Source of the DNA: CAJQGY01 sp905478015
GTDB taxonomy: Bacteria > Pseudomonadota > Gammaproteobacteria > Magnimaribacterales > D2472
DNA: 64,000 bases
Assembly (NCBI GenBank): GCA_943788365.1
Contig: CALSPZ010000001.1
Coordinates: forward strand, 868,001-932,000
Direction: 5' to 3'
Part shown: piece after piece, positions 27,009-36,237 of the stretch
Position numbering within the stretch: position 1 is the first letter of the stretch
Layout of the letters: the number at the start of each line of letters is the position of its first letter
Position numbers and translations under genes: made by a program
The notes under the pieces: model-generated
Database searches by the model: none
What the model was told of the DNA's origin: nothing
What the model saw: the letters and a program-made list of their open reading frames with translations, nothing else

Positions 27009-28095
27009 GTCAATATATATAGGCGTTATGACCGGAACAAGTTGTGATGCTATAGATGTATCTTTTATAACAGTTAATCAGAAAGTTAATCTAGAATTTT
27101 TTCATAGCATCAAAATTCCAAAAAAAAATCAAACTGAGATAAAAAATTTAATAGAGTCTAGTGAGATTTCATTAAGCTCACTAGGTAAGATAAATAAAGA
27201 AATTGGTGAGATGTATTCAAGGGCAATTGAAAAGTCTATCTTGCTGAGCGGGGTTCAAAAGAAAGATATAAAGAGTATTGCTTTATCAGGCCAAACTGTC
27301 TGGCATGAAATAAATAGAGGTAAGGGATTTTCGATGCAGCTTGGAGATCCAAATATCGTAGCAGCTGATTTAAACATACCTGTAATAGATAATTTAAGAG
27401 GGATGCATATTGCTATTGGCGGTCAAGGAGCCCCTCTTGTTCCAGAATTTCATCACAATATTTTTTATAAAAAGAATAAAAAATCTCTTGTTGTAAATAT
27501 TGGAGGAATTTCTAACTTTACTTATATCAAGAATAAAAATGATTTTTTTGGGAGTGATATTGGGCCAGGAAATGCATTAATGGATGCATATTGTCAAAAA
27601 AACCTTGATAGGCCTTTTGATAAAAATGGTTCTGTAGCATCAAAAGGTATTGTTTTGCAAAAGGAATTGAAACGCTTAATGTCATTGAAATTTTTTGATG
27701 AGCCCTTTCCAAAATCAACAGGCAAGGAGCTATTCAATTATGAATTGATTGGCAAAACTCTCTTATCTGAGTCGCCAAAAGATATATTGGCTACACTAAC
27801 CGAATTTACAGCCACATCTATTCATGTTGCAGTTCAAAAAAATAATATATCTCCTCATGATGTTGTTATATGTGGTGGTGGTGTAAAAAATAAGTTTTTA
27901 GTTGAAAGAATCTCTGAGCTATTAAATATTTCTGTTACAACTTCTGAGGACGAGGGTTTTAATTCTCAAGCTATAGAGTCAATGGCCTTTGCTTGGTTTG
28001 GTTTTAGAAGATTGAATAACATTCAATCTATAGTTCAGATGAGTAATAAAATTTCAAAAAAAGCTTTACTGGGAACACTGACAAGCTCTAAATAG
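27001..28095 (+). CDS. anmK: anhydro-N-acetylmuramic acid kinase
   Basis: A 364-residue sugar kinase of the AnmK family that phosphorylates and opens anhydroMurNAc from wall turnover. It contains IGVMTGTSCDAIDVSF at the N-terminus, GQTVWHE, IGGISNFTY, SDIGPGNALMDAY and the C-terminal VICGGGVKN. I chose ATG 27001, giving an 8-base ATGGGTAA overlap with mepM identical to the one at zapA; ATG 26995 is the alternative. It is convergent with erpA, overlapping by 8 bases. Confidence 0.94.
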   Translation: MGKSIYIGVMTGTSCDAIDVSFITVNQKVNLEFFHSIKIPKKNQTEIKNLIESSEISLSSLGKINKEIGEMYSRAIEKSILLSGVQKKDIKSIALSGQTVWHEINRGKGFSMQLGDPNIVAADLNIPVIDNLRGMHIAIGGQGAPLVPEFHHNIFYKKNKKSLVVNIGGISNFTYIKNKNDFFGSDIGPGNALMDAYCQKNLDRPFDKNGSVASKGIVLQKELKRLMSLKFFDEPFPKSTGKELFNYELIGKTLLSESPKDILATLTEFTATSIHVAVQKNNISPHDVVICGGGVKNKFLVERISELLNISVTTSEDEGFNSQAIESMAFAWFGFRRLNNIQSIVQMSNKISKKALLGTLTSSK

Positions 28096-28432
28096 TAAAG
28101 GATTCTCCGCACCCGCAGGTAGTTTTGGCATTTGGATTATTAATTATGAATTTTGCACCTGACAGGTCTTCTTTAAAATCTAAAGTTGACCCATAAAGAT
28201 AGGGATAAGACATTGAGTCCAGTAGCACGGAAAAGTCTTTAAACTTAATTATGTCATCATCAAAAGCCTCATCATTATCAAATTTAAATCCGTATTGAAA
28301 TCCAGAACAGCCGCCTCCAGTTACGTAAACTCTAAATTTTGAAGATAAGCCATCGTCATTGGACATAACTTGTCTAATTCTGCACATGGCAGCCTCTGTG
28401 AGTTCTATAGAATTATTGATTTCAGTAGTCAT
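28088..28432 (-). CDS. erpA: iron-sulfur cluster insertion protein ErpA
   Basis: A 114-residue A-type Fe-S carrier. The three conserved cysteines are in TGGGCSGFQYGF (Cys43) and near the end in TTCGCGESF. These hold the [4Fe-4S] or [2Fe-2S] cluster delivered to target proteins. The long ErpA-type FKFDND and NPNAKTTCGCG context separates it from IscA. AAGG sits 6 bases before the ATG. Its position beside anmK and hemJ matches gammaproteobacterial gene order. Confidence 0.95.
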   Translation of the reverse strand: MTTEINNSIELTEAAMCRIRQVMSNDDGLSSKFRVYVTGGGCSGFQYGFKFDNDEAFDDDIIKFKDFSVLLDSMSYPYLYGSTLDFKEDLSGAKFIINNPNAKTTCGCGESFTI

Positions 28433-28495
28433 AATTAACCTTAATATACTACATTTATAATATTTATTACTTAACAGAATAAATTTTCATAACAG

Positions 28496-28503
28496 TATAA
28501 AAT
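28496..28503 (+). promoter_or_regulatory. -10 element, predicted leaderless hemJ start
   Basis: The overlapping hexamers TATAAA (28496-28501) and TAAAAT (28498-28503) end 9 and 7 bases before the hemJ ATG at 28511. A -35-like TTAACA lies at 28471-28476, a long 19-base spacer away. No Shine-Dalgarno is visible. Confidence 0.5.
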
Positions 28504-28510
28504 AATAGAT

Positions 28511-28942
28511 ATGAATCTATATCTTATTTTCAAGTCCTTTCATATCTTCTTTATGGTTGCATGGTTCGCTGGAATATTTTATCTGCCTAGGCTTTTTGTT
28601 AATCACATAGAGACTTCTAATCAGGATATTAAGAATCAGCTTTTAGGTATGGAAAAGCGTCTAATAAGATTTATTACGCCTTTTGGCATTTTGTCGGTTT
28701 TATTTGGTCTTCTAATGGCTTATCTTTCAGGTAGTTTTTATAATTTTCTATCACAAAATTGGATCTTATTAAAAATAAGTATAGTTTTTGCTTTAATTTG
28801 GTATCAGATCTCTTGCTATCAAATAATAAAAAAACTTGAATGTAATAGTCTTAAGTGGAGCTCATTTAAAATGAGATTATTTAACGAATTGCCAGTACTA
28901 TTTTTAATAGTGGGCATATTTGCTGCAGTATATAAATTTTAA
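28511..28942 (+). CDS. hemJ: protoporphyrinogen IX oxidase HemJ
   Basis: A 143-residue four-helix membrane protein of the HemJ (UPF0093) family, the oxygen-independent-type protoporphyrinogen IX oxidase in heme synthesis. The conserved N-terminal KSFHIFFMVAWFAGIFYLPRLF holds an essential-type His and the WFAG/LPRLF motifs. The C-terminal RLFNELPVLFLI is the second family signature. It sits directly before hemL, another heme-pathway gene. Confidence 0.93.
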   Translation: MNLYLIFKSFHIFFMVAWFAGIFYLPRLFVNHIETSNQDIKNQLLGMEKRLIRFITPFGILSVLFGLLMAYLSGSFYNFLSQNWILLKISIVFALIWYQISCYQIIKKLECNSLKWSSFKMRLFNELPVLFLIVGIFAAVYKF

Positions 28943-29005
28943 ATTGCTTTTTTATGTGGGTTCATTTTTTGATATGATTACGCCCTTTCCAAGGACACTT
29001 ATAAA

Positions 29006-30292
29006 TTGAATAAAATAGAAAAATCATTAGAGCTTTTTTTGGAAGCAAAGCAACTTATGCCTGGAGGGGTGAATTCTCCTGTTCGTGCATTTAAGAATAT
29101 CAAGAGTAACCCAATATTTTTTAAAAGTGCTAAAGGGCCTTTTTTATATGATGTTGATGATAATAAATATATAGATTACATAGGATCATGGGGTCCAATG
29201 ATAATGGGACATTCTCATGAAAAAATTATCGAGGCAGTCAAGAGACAAGTAGAGCTTGGAACAAGTTATGGCGCTCCTACTGGATTAGAGACTGATGTAG
29301 CCAAGCTTATTAAGCAAGCTGTGCCAAGTATTGAAAAGATTAGAATGGTTAACTCTGGTACAGAGGCAACTATGAGCGCCATAAGGCTGGCAAGAGGGTT
29401 TACCAATAAAGAAAAGATTATAAAATTTGATGGTTGCTACCATGGCCATGTTGATTCGTTATTAATAAAAGCTGGTTCTGGTGTTTCTACCTTTGGCTTA
29501 CCAGATTCTCCTGGAGTTCCAAAAGACTTAGCTAAATTAACTTATAGTGTTCCTTATAACGATATAGATGCGTTTACAAAAATTTTTGAAGAAATAAAGG
29601 ATGATGTGGCCGCGGTTATTGTAGAGCCTATTGCAGGCAATATGGGGTTTGTTCCTGGATCTGAAAACTTTCTTAGAACTATAAGAGAGATAACTATTAA
29701 AAATAACTCATTATTGATTTTTGATGAAGTTATGTCTGGTTTTAGAGTTTCTTTGGGTGGGGCCCAAGAAATATACAATATAAAGCCTGATCTTACTGCT
29801 TTAGGTAAAGTTATTGGAGGAGGTCTCCCGGTTGGAGCTTTTGGTGGCTCTAAAAAAATAATGGATTATCTTGCTCCAGAAGGACCGGTATATCAAGCGG
29901 GCACATTATCTGGAAATCCATTAGCCATGTCTGCTGGATCTGCATTGTTAAAGCTATTAATAGAAAAAAAACCTTACGAAGAACTTGAGAGCAAATCGTA
30001 TAGACTGCTTGAAAGTATGTCAGAGATTATGCAAGCAAAAGGTATTGAATTTTCTCACTCACAAATTGGCGGAATGTTTGGCTTCTTCTTTTCTGAAAAA
30101 CTACCTCAAAACTTTAACGAAGTTGCAGCAACAGATGATGCTCTTTTCATAAAGTTCCTTACTCAATGTATGCTTCATGGGATATATTTTGCTCCCTCTA
30201 AGTTTGAAGCAGGCTTTATTTCTTCAACACATTCAGATGAAGTCATTGATATGACACTTTCAAAAATTGAAAAAATTATGGAGAAATTTTAA
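29006..30292 (+). CDS. hemL: glutamate-1-semialdehyde 2,1-aminomutase
   Basis: A 428-residue PLP enzyme that makes 5-aminolevulinate from glutamate-1-semialdehyde. It shows MPGGVNSPVRAF at the N-terminus, YIDYIGSWGPMI, NSGTEATMSAIRLAR, FDEVMSGFR, and the PLP lysine in TALGKVIGGGLPVG. The start is TTG 29006 with AAGGA about 11 bases upstream; no ATG fits. A PfkB kinase gene starts directly at the next base after its stop codon. Confidence 0.96.
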   Translation: MNKIEKSLELFLEAKQLMPGGVNSPVRAFKNIKSNPIFFKSAKGPFLYDVDDNKYIDYIGSWGPMIMGHSHEKIIEAVKRQVELGTSYGAPTGLETDVAKLIKQAVPSIEKIRMVNSGTEATMSAIRLARGFTNKEKIIKFDGCYHGHVDSLLIKAGSGVSTFGLPDSPGVPKDLAKLTYSVPYNDIDAFTKIFEEIKDDVAAVIVEPIAGNMGFVPGSENFLRTIREITIKNNSLLIFDEVMSGFRVSLGGAQEIYNIKPDLTALGKVIGGGLPVGAFGGSKKIMDYLAPEGPVYQAGTLSGNPLAMSAGSALLKLLIEKKPYEELESKSYRLLESMSEIMQAKGIEFSHSQIGGMFGFFFSEKLPQNFNEVAATDDALFIKFLTQCMLHGIYFAPSKFEAGFISSTHSDEVIDMTLSKIEKIMEKF

Positions 30293-31294
30293 ATGCAATA
30301 TGACATTAGTGCCCTTGGAAATGCATTGGTTGATACTCAGTTTATGGTTGATTATAAGTTTCTTGAAGAGTTTGGATTAGAGGCAAATCAAATGGTTCTT
30401 GTTTCTGCAGAGGATCAAAAACCAATTCTTGAGAAACTTCAAAGCCTTAGTTATGAATCTGTATCGGATTGTGGAGGCTCTGCTACAAACTCTCTAGTTG
30501 CAGCTTCAAACTATGGATCAAAGTGTCATCACGTTTGTAGAGTGGCTGACGATAAAGATGGCAATATGTATATAAAAAGTCTTAAGCAGGCTGGTGTAGC
30601 TCATATAGGAATTAGTGATAGAAATGGCAACCTTCCTACTGGAAAATGCTTAATTCTTGTTACGCCTGATGCAAAAAGAACGATGATTAGCATGTTGGGT
30701 GTTAGTGAATTCTTAGGCAAAGAGGACATAGATTATGGTGTAGTTGAAAACTCTAAAATTTTCTACATTGAAGGCTATATGGTTACAAGCGAGGATAACT
30801 TTAATGCAGTTATTTCAGTTCTTGAGCATCTAAAGGGTAAAAATATTATTAAGGCTTTGTCACTGGCAGATGCTGGACTTGTTAAAATTTTCAAGGAAAG
30901 ATTTAATAAAATAGAGTCATATGGGATTGATTTAATTTTCTGTAATGATGATGAGGCGATTGCTTTCTCAGAGACTCAATCCATTGATAAGGCTATCTCT
31001 TTCTTTAAAGAAAAAAATTATATTACTGCTATAACAAAAGGGGCCGATGGTAGTTCTGTAGTTTCAAATGGCGAAGAGATAAATGCTCCTGCTGAAAAAA
31101 TAGAACCAATTGATACTAATGGAGCTGGGGATATGTTCGCAGGCTCATTCATGCATGCATACTTAAAAGGATATAATCTATCAGAGTGCTCTTCATTCGC
31201 AAACTACGCATCATCCCTTGTAGTTACAACATTTGGGCCTAGAGTGCCTAATAACAAATACAAGGAAATTCTAAATAAATTAAGAAAAAGCTAG
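30293..31294 (+). CDS. PfkB-family carbohydrate/nucleoside kinase
   Basis: A 333-residue ribokinase-fold kinase with N-terminal ALGNALVDTQF, GGSATNSLVAASNYGS (substrate side) and the C-terminal signature DTNGAGDMFAGSF holding the catalytic Asp and anion hole. The overall pattern is closest to the adenosine-kinase-like PfkB branch often annotated as sugar kinase; substrate unknown. It begins immediately after hemL, so co-transcription is very likely. Confidence 0.85.
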   Translation: MQYDISALGNALVDTQFMVDYKFLEEFGLEANQMVLVSAEDQKPILEKLQSLSYESVSDCGGSATNSLVAASNYGSKCHHVCRVADDKDGNMYIKSLKQAGVAHIGISDRNGNLPTGKCLILVTPDAKRTMISMLGVSEFLGKEDIDYGVVENSKIFYIEGYMVTSEDNFNAVISVLEHLKGKNIIKALSLADAGLVKIFKERFNKIESYGIDLIFCNDDEAIAFSETQSIDKAISFFKEKNYITAITKGADGSSVVSNGEEINAPAEKIEPIDTNGAGDMFAGSFMHAYLKGYNLSECSSFANYASSLVVTTFGPRVPNNKYKEILNKLRKS

Positions 31295-31336
31295 TAAATA
31301 TGTCCTCTATCTGATATTTTCTCCAACCTAAAAAAC

Positions 31337-31342
31337 TAATAA
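31337..31342 (+). promoter_or_regulatory. candidate -10 element for dksA
   Basis: TAATAA (31337-31342) ends 5 bases before the dksA ATG at 31348. No Shine-Dalgarno is visible, and the gene is the first after a 53-base gap, so a leaderless start is plausible. The hexamer is only a 4-of-6 match. Confidence 0.35.
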
Positions 31343-31347
31343 AAGTA

Positions 31348-31968
31348 ATGCCTGCAAAAAAAACAACAGAAACAAAATCAAAATCTACAAAAAAAGTAGC
31401 TGCTAAGAAGCCTGCAGCTAAAAAAGTAGTGGCCAAGAAATCAGCTAAAAAAGTAGTGGCCAAGAAATCTGCGGTAAAAAAAGTTACTGCAAAGAAGGCG
31501 CCTGCAAAAAAATCAGTGGTTAAGAAAAAGCCTAAACTTAAAGTTGTAGCAACTACAAATAAATCAAAAATTGCTCCTTATAAAGCAAAGAAAAAAGAAA
31601 AATATATGAGTGCTGCAATGAAAAGACATTTCACAGCTGTTTTGCTGAATTGGAAAGAGCATCTTTTTGATGAAATGCAAAAAACCTTTGCTCACTTGAA
31701 AACAAAAGGCGAAACATATGCAGATCCTATTGATAGAGCCTCTCAAGAAGAGGAGTTTGCATTTGAACTGAGAACAAGAGATAGAGAAAGAAAACTGACT
31801 AATAAAATTAGCATCTCTTTAGATAAGATAAAAAATGATGATTATGGTTGGTGTGATTCATGTGGTGATGAGATAGGAATAAAAAGACTTGAAGCAAGGC
31901 CGACTGCAACTCATTGCATTGATTGCAAAACTCTAGATGAAATCAAAGAAAAGCAATTAAATGGTTAA
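31348..31968 (+). CDS. dksA: RNA polymerase-binding transcription factor DksA with lysine-rich N-terminal tail
   Basis: Residues about 85-206 match DksA: coiled-coil region with DPIDRASQEEEFAFELRTRDRERKL and the C4 zinc finger CDSCGDEIGI...HCIDCK (first Cys about 168). DksA works with ppGpp on RNA polymerase. Ahead of it is an unusual tail of about 80 residues made of AKK, VAKK and PAKK repeats, like histone H1 or AlgP tails. A 27-base unit is tandemly duplicated in it. The tail should bind nucleic acid non-specifically. pcnB follows, as in other Gammaproteobacteria. Confidence 0.93.
   Translation: MPAKKTTETKSKSTKKVAAKKPAAKKVVAKKSAKKVVAKKSAVKKVTAKKAPAKKSVVKKKPKLKVVATTNKSKIAPYKAKKKEKYMSAAMKRHFTAVLLNWKEHLFDEMQKTFAHLKTKGETYADPIDRASQEEEFAFELRTRDRERKLTNKISISLDKIKNDDYGWCDSCGDEIGIKRLEARPTATHCIDCKTLDEIKEKQLNG
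31417..31470 (+). repeat. 27-bp tandem duplication inside dksA tail
   Basis: Two adjacent 27-base copies (31417-31443 and 31444-31470) differ only at the last base. Each encodes AKKVVAKKS in frame. The near identity points to a recent in-frame expansion of the lysine-rich tail. Confidence 0.9.
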
Positions 31969-32003
31969 TCATCTTACGGATATGATAATTTTGACGAGAC
32001 GAT

Positions 32004-33230
32004 TTGTTAGATAACAAAAAAATCAGCAAGTTTGCAATCTCAATTGTAGACGAACTTCAGAAAAATAATTATGAGGCATACCTTGTGGGTGGTTGCGTTA
32101 GAGATATATTGTGCAATATGTCTCCAAAGGATTTTGACATAGCCACCAATGCTACTCCAGAACAGGTTAGAAAAGTATTTAAAGCATCTAGGATAATTGG
32201 AAAAAGATTTAGGCTTGTTCATGTTTTTAATAGGAATGAATTAATAGAAGTAGCAACCTTTAGATCAGATGCTGGATCTAGCAATAATCAAATAGTTAAG
32301 GATGATCAAGGAAAAATCTTAAGAGATAATATTTGGGGCAGCATTGAAGATGATTGCAAGAGAAGAGATTTTACCCTAAATGCCCTCTACTATTGCCCTA
32401 TTTCAGAGGAGATAAAAGATTTCAGTGATGGCCTAGTCCATATAAAGAAAAAAATAATTGTCTCCCTTGGTGATCCGCAGAAAAGATTTGAAGAAGACCC
32501 GGTTAGAAGCATAAGAGCTATACGATTTAGCTCTAAACTTAATTTTAAATTAGAAAACACAGTTAAAGATGCTATTTATGATAAAAGCTATTTGCTTGCA
32601 GATATATCTAATGCAAGAATGTTTGATGAGTTTTGTAAAATATTTCTAGGTGGTGATGGTGAAAAAAATCTTAATAAATTAGAGTCATTTGGTCTATTAA
32701 AATATCTCATTGCTACTAATCCTGATAATGATTATGCCAAGAAGGTTATGCTAGAAGCGGTTAAGAATACTGACTCTAGAGTTAAAAATAATCAGTCAAA
32801 AACCCCTGGATTTCTAATAGCTGCTCTTCTTTGGCCTGCTTTATTAAAGGAATGTTCAAATAAAGAAGGCATAAACATTAGGAAGTTCTTTAGATCCATG
32901 GATAAAGTTCTCAAGAATCAACAACAGAAAACAGCAATACCAAGAAAGTTTTATAATTACATAAAAGACATTTGGATCCTTCAGCTCAAGCTCCATAGCA
33001 GAATTGGCAATCAGCCATACAAGCTTATAAGACACCCAAGATTTAGAGCTGCTTTTGATTTTATGCTTGTAAGAGAAAGAGCGGCAAAAATTAAAGTTGG
33101 TCCTGGTGACTGGTGGGATAAATTTCAAAAGGATGATGACGCCCTTAAAAGAAAACTTATCGACTCAATCAAAGAAAAAAGTGATGAAGATTCATATAAA
33201 AAATTTGGATTCTCCGAGGAGTTGAGATAA
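32004..33230 (+). CDS. pcnB: poly(A) polymerase I
   Basis: A 408-residue nucleotidyltransferase-fold protein. The head domain has LVGGCVRDI and DFDIATNATP with the catalytic aspartates, RIIGKRFRLVHV, EVATFRSD, and the PcnB-type DCKRRDFTLNALYY. The C-terminal region is basic, as in PcnB. It adds poly(A) tails to RNA for decay; a CCA-adding enzyme is the main alternative, but motif form and position after dksA favour PcnB. The start is TTG at 32004; no ATG is near. Confidence 0.9.
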   Translation: MLDNKKISKFAISIVDELQKNNYEAYLVGGCVRDILCNMSPKDFDIATNATPEQVRKVFKASRIIGKRFRLVHVFNRNELIEVATFRSDAGSSNNQIVKDDQGKILRDNIWGSIEDDCKRRDFTLNALYYCPISEEIKDFSDGLVHIKKKIIVSLGDPQKRFEEDPVRSIRAIRFSSKLNFKLENTVKDAIYDKSYLLADISNARMFDEFCKIFLGGDGEKNLNKLESFGLLKYLIATNPDNDYAKKVMLEAVKNTDSRVKNNQSKTPGFLIAALLWPALLKECSNKEGINIRKFFRSMDKVLKNQQQKTAIPRKFYNYIKDIWILQLKLHSRIGNQPYKLIRHPRFRAAFDFMLVRERAAKIKVGPGDWWDKFQKDDDALKRKLIDSIKEKSDEDSYKKFGFSEELR

Positions 33231-33256
33231 TCTAATAGAAAATAAATTTTATTTAG

Positions 33257-33922
33257 ATGAACCCAGCATTCGACGAAGCACCACTTCCAAAATACATAGC
33301 TGTTGAGGGCCCAATTGGAGTTGGAAAAACAACTTTAGCTAATAAGATTGCTAATACATTTAATTATGATGCTTTCTTGGAAAGTCCAGCAGAAAACCCT
33401 TTCTTAAAAAACTTTTATAAAAACCCAAGTCAATCTGCACTTGCTACTCAATTATTTTTCTTGTTTCAGCGAATGCAGCAGATTCAAGATCTCAAACAGA
33501 GAAGTTTATTTGAAAGTGTGAGGGTTGCTGATTTTCTAATCCAGAAAGATAGATTGTTTGCTGAAGTAACTCTGTCGCAAGAAGAAATGAATTTATATGA
33601 TAATGTTTATGATCATCTAACCATAGATGCTCCAACTCCAGATCTAGTTATTTACCTTCAGGCTCCAATAGATGTCTTAAAGGAAAGAATTACTAAAAGA
33701 GGAAACATTAATGAGCAATTTCTTACATTAGATTATTTAGAAAGGCTTAATGATGCATACTCAAGGTTCTTTTTATATTATGAAGAATCTCCACTGCTGA
33801 TAATTAATGCCGCCGATATTAACTTAGAATCTAATGATAGTGATTATGAATCCTTGATAACAAAAATTATATCAAACCCAAAAGGTAAGAATTTTATAAA
33901 TCCTCAGCCTTCTATTATCTAA
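33257..33922 (+). CDS. deoxynucleoside kinase
   Basis: A 221-residue deoxynucleoside kinase with P-loop VEGPIGVGKTTLA (residues 17-29), the family's ESPAENPFL, FLFQRMQQI and a lid region RITKRG. It phosphorylates deoxynucleosides for salvage; dA/dG versus dC specificity is not visible. It sits where folK often follows pcnB in relatives. No Shine-Dalgarno is obvious. acs starts 3 bases after its stop codon. Confidence 0.9.
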   Translation: MNPAFDEAPLPKYIAVEGPIGVGKTTLANKIANTFNYDAFLESPAENPFLKNFYKNPSQSALATQLFFLFQRMQQIQDLKQRSLFESVRVADFLIQKDRLFAEVTLSQEEMNLYDNVYDHLTIDAPTPDLVIYLQAPIDVLKERITKRGNINEQFLTLDYLERLNDAYSRFFLYYEESPLLIINAADINLESNDSDYESLITKIISNPKGKNFINPQPSII

Positions 33923-33925
33923 ATT

Positions 33926-35860
33926 GTGACAAAAGAAAAAATATATAGCCCGAAATCTCATGCGAAAAACCCTCATCTTAATAGCATGGAAGAATTTCAG
34001 TCTATGTATGAGCAATCAATTGATGATCCTAATCTTTTTTTTTCAGAACTGGCAAAAGACAATCTTTCTTGGAGTAAAGGTTTTGATAAAACTCATAACG
34101 GAAAATTTTCAGATACAGGTTGGTTTGAAGGTGGAGAGCTTAATGTAAGCTATAACTGCATTGATAGGCATCTAAAAGAAAATGCCAGCAAGACTGCAAT
34201 TATCTGGGAGGGAGATGAGGTTGGTAACTCCAAACAAATAACATTCCAAGAACTGCATGATGAGGTTTGTAGGTTTGCAAATGTATTAAAAAATTTAGGC
34301 GTAAAAAAGGGCTCTAGGGTTTGTATATATATGCCAATGATTCCTGAGGTTGCTTTTGCAATGTTTGCTTGCACAAGAATAGGCGCAATTCATTCAGTTG
34401 TATTTGGAGGTTTTTCACCAGAATCGCTCAAAGACAGAATTATTGATGCTAGCTGTGAAATAGTTATTACTGCTGATGAGGGAATGAGAGGAGGAAGGTC
34501 TGTGCCTCTTAAAAAGAATGTAGATGAAGCAGTTTCAAAATGTAGTGTAGTTAAAAATGTTTTAGTTGTAACAAGAACATCAGCAAAAATACCTTGGAAT
34601 GATGCCTTGGACGTTTGCTACTCAAAAGTCTCTAAAGATGTTAAACCTATATGTGATATTGAACCTATGGCGGCTGAAGATCCAATGTTCATATTATATA
34701 CATCTGGTTCAACAGGAAAGCCAAAGGGGGTATTGCACTCAACTGCAGGATATTTACTTGGAGCTCATATAAGTTTTAAATACATATTTGGTATAAGGCC
34801 TGACGATAAGTATTGGTGTACTGCTGATGTTGGGTGGATAACAGGTCATACCTATATCTTATATGGGCCTTTATCAAATGGAACGACAACACTAATGTTT
34901 GAAGGAGTTCCTACATACCCCACAGCTTCAAGGTGCTGGGAGATATGTGATAAATATGATCTCAGTATTTTTTATACTGCTCCCACAGCAATAAGAGCAT
35001 TGATGGCGCAAGGCAATGAACCTGTTCTTTCAACAAATAGATCAAGCTTGAGAGTATTAGGCACTGTTGGTGAGCCAATCAATCCTGAGGCTTGGGATTG
35101 GTATTACAAGATAGTGGGTAACTCAAATTGCGATATAGTTGATACCTGGTGGCAAACAGAAACGGGGTCAGTGCTTATTTCGCCAATATCTGGAATTACT
35201 CCCACGAAACCAGGATCAGCAACACTTCCTTTTTTCGGAGTTAAGCCAGCTCTTTACGATGAAAAAGGTAACACATTGGACGGAAATAATTCTGGTAATT
35301 TAGTTATTGAATCTTCATGGCCAAGCCAAATACGAACGGTGTATGGTGATCACAAAAGAATGATTGATACCTATTTCAAAATGTACGATGGAATTTACTT
35401 TACTGGTGATGGGGCTAGAAGAGATTCTGATGGCTATTACTGGATTACAGGCAGAGTCGATGACGTTCTTAATGTATCTGGCCATAGACTAGGAACAGCA
35501 GAAGTTGAAAGCTCTCTAGTTCTTCATCCTGACGTTGCTGAAGCGGCTGTTGTTGGTTTTGAGCATCCTATTAAAGGTCAGGGTATATATGCCTATGTTA
35601 CTTTGATGACAGGAAATGTATTTACTGAAGACTTAAGATTAGAGTTAAGAAATTTTGTTGGAAAAGAGATAGGTGCTATAGCTAAACCTGATCTTATTCA
35701 AAATGCTCCTGGGCTTCCTAAGACTAGATCAGGGAAAATTATGAGACGTATTCTTAGAAAGATTGCTGAAGGAGATTTTAATTCTCTTGGTGACACTTCT
35801 ACACTAGCAGACCCTTCCGTAGTGAATGATCTAATTATTAACAAGCAAAGTTTGAATTGA
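33926..35860 (+). CDS. acsA: acetyl-CoA synthetase
   Basis: A 644-residue AMP-forming acetyl-CoA synthetase that activates acetate in two steps through acetyl-AMP. Present are the AMP-binding YTSGSTGKPKGV (about 258-269), WWQTETGS, the hinge TGDGARRD with GRVDDVLNVSGHRLGTAE, and the acetylation-site motif TRSGKIMRR with Lys near 604. The start is GTG at 33926, 3 bases after the deoxynucleoside kinase stop codon. Confidence 0.97.
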   Translation: MTKEKIYSPKSHAKNPHLNSMEEFQSMYEQSIDDPNLFFSELAKDNLSWSKGFDKTHNGKFSDTGWFEGGELNVSYNCIDRHLKENASKTAIIWEGDEVGNSKQITFQELHDEVCRFANVLKNLGVKKGSRVCIYMPMIPEVAFAMFACTRIGAIHSVVFGGFSPESLKDRIIDASCEIVITADEGMRGGRSVPLKKNVDEAVSKCSVVKNVLVVTRTSAKIPWNDALDVCYSKVSKDVKPICDIEPMAAEDPMFILYTSGSTGKPKGVLHSTAGYLLGAHISFKYIFGIRPDDKYWCTADVGWITGHTYILYGPLSNGTTTLMFEGVPTYPTASRCWEICDKYDLSIFYTAPTAIRALMAQGNEPVLSTNRSSLRVLGTVGEPINPEAWDWYYKIVGNSNCDIVDTWWQTETGSVLISPISGITPTKPGSATLPFFGVKPALYDEKGNTLDGNNSGNLVIESSWPSQIRTVYGDHKRMIDTYFKMYDGIYFTGDGARRDSDGYYWITGRVDDVLNVSGHRLGTAEVESSLVLHPDVAEAAVVGFEHPIKGQGIYAYVTLMTGNVFTEDLRLELRNFVGKEIGAIAKPDLIQNAPGLPKTRSGKIMRRILRKIAEGDFNSLGDTSTLADPSVVNDLIINKQSLN

Positions 35861-36237
35861 TGAAGTGTACCTTTGCAGTACTATTTTTAATGGCTTTATT
35901 GTCAGGATGTGCAATAAAAGTTGAAGATTTTAATTCAAGTGGACCAATTTCGTCATCAAGCATGATTGGCTGTATGCAAAAACCCATGAATCATCAATCA
36001 ATAACTTCAAAAAAAGGTATTGTAATAAATAGTTCAGAGAGCGTAACAAACTGTATCAATAATGACTCTGAACTATCAACAAAAAATATAAATAGATCCA
36101 TATTATTAAAAAAGAAAAAGATTGAAGTAAAAAAGCAGGTCAATACAGACAGTAAGTTTAAAAAAGAAGTTAAAGATGCAGCAGATAAAAAAGAATTTGA
36201 AAATATAGAAAAAGCAGTTACTGAGAAGATTAATTAA
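35860..36237 (+). CDS. small lipoprotein of unknown function
   Basis: A 125-residue protein with a lipoprotein signal ending in LLSGC (Cys about 17). The mature part is polar, with a lysine-rich segment (about 80-115) that may be helical. I recognise no domain. The frame opens at TTG 35857, but ATG 35860 overlaps the acs stop codon as TGATG, the usual form of coupled starts, so I place the start there. It converges on the MBL-fold gene, overlapping by 8 bases. Confidence 0.7.
   Translation: MKCTFAVLFLMALLSGCAIKVEDFNSSGPISSSSMIGCMQKPMNHQSITSKKGIVINSSESVTNCINNDSELSTKNINRSILLKKKKIEVKKQVNTDSKFKKEVKDAADKKEFENIEKAVTEKIN

Noticed and set aside
31380..31540. Short repeats in dksA as a CRISPR or non-coding repeat array
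   Set aside because: They are in frame, encode a lysine-rich tail, and have no spacers.
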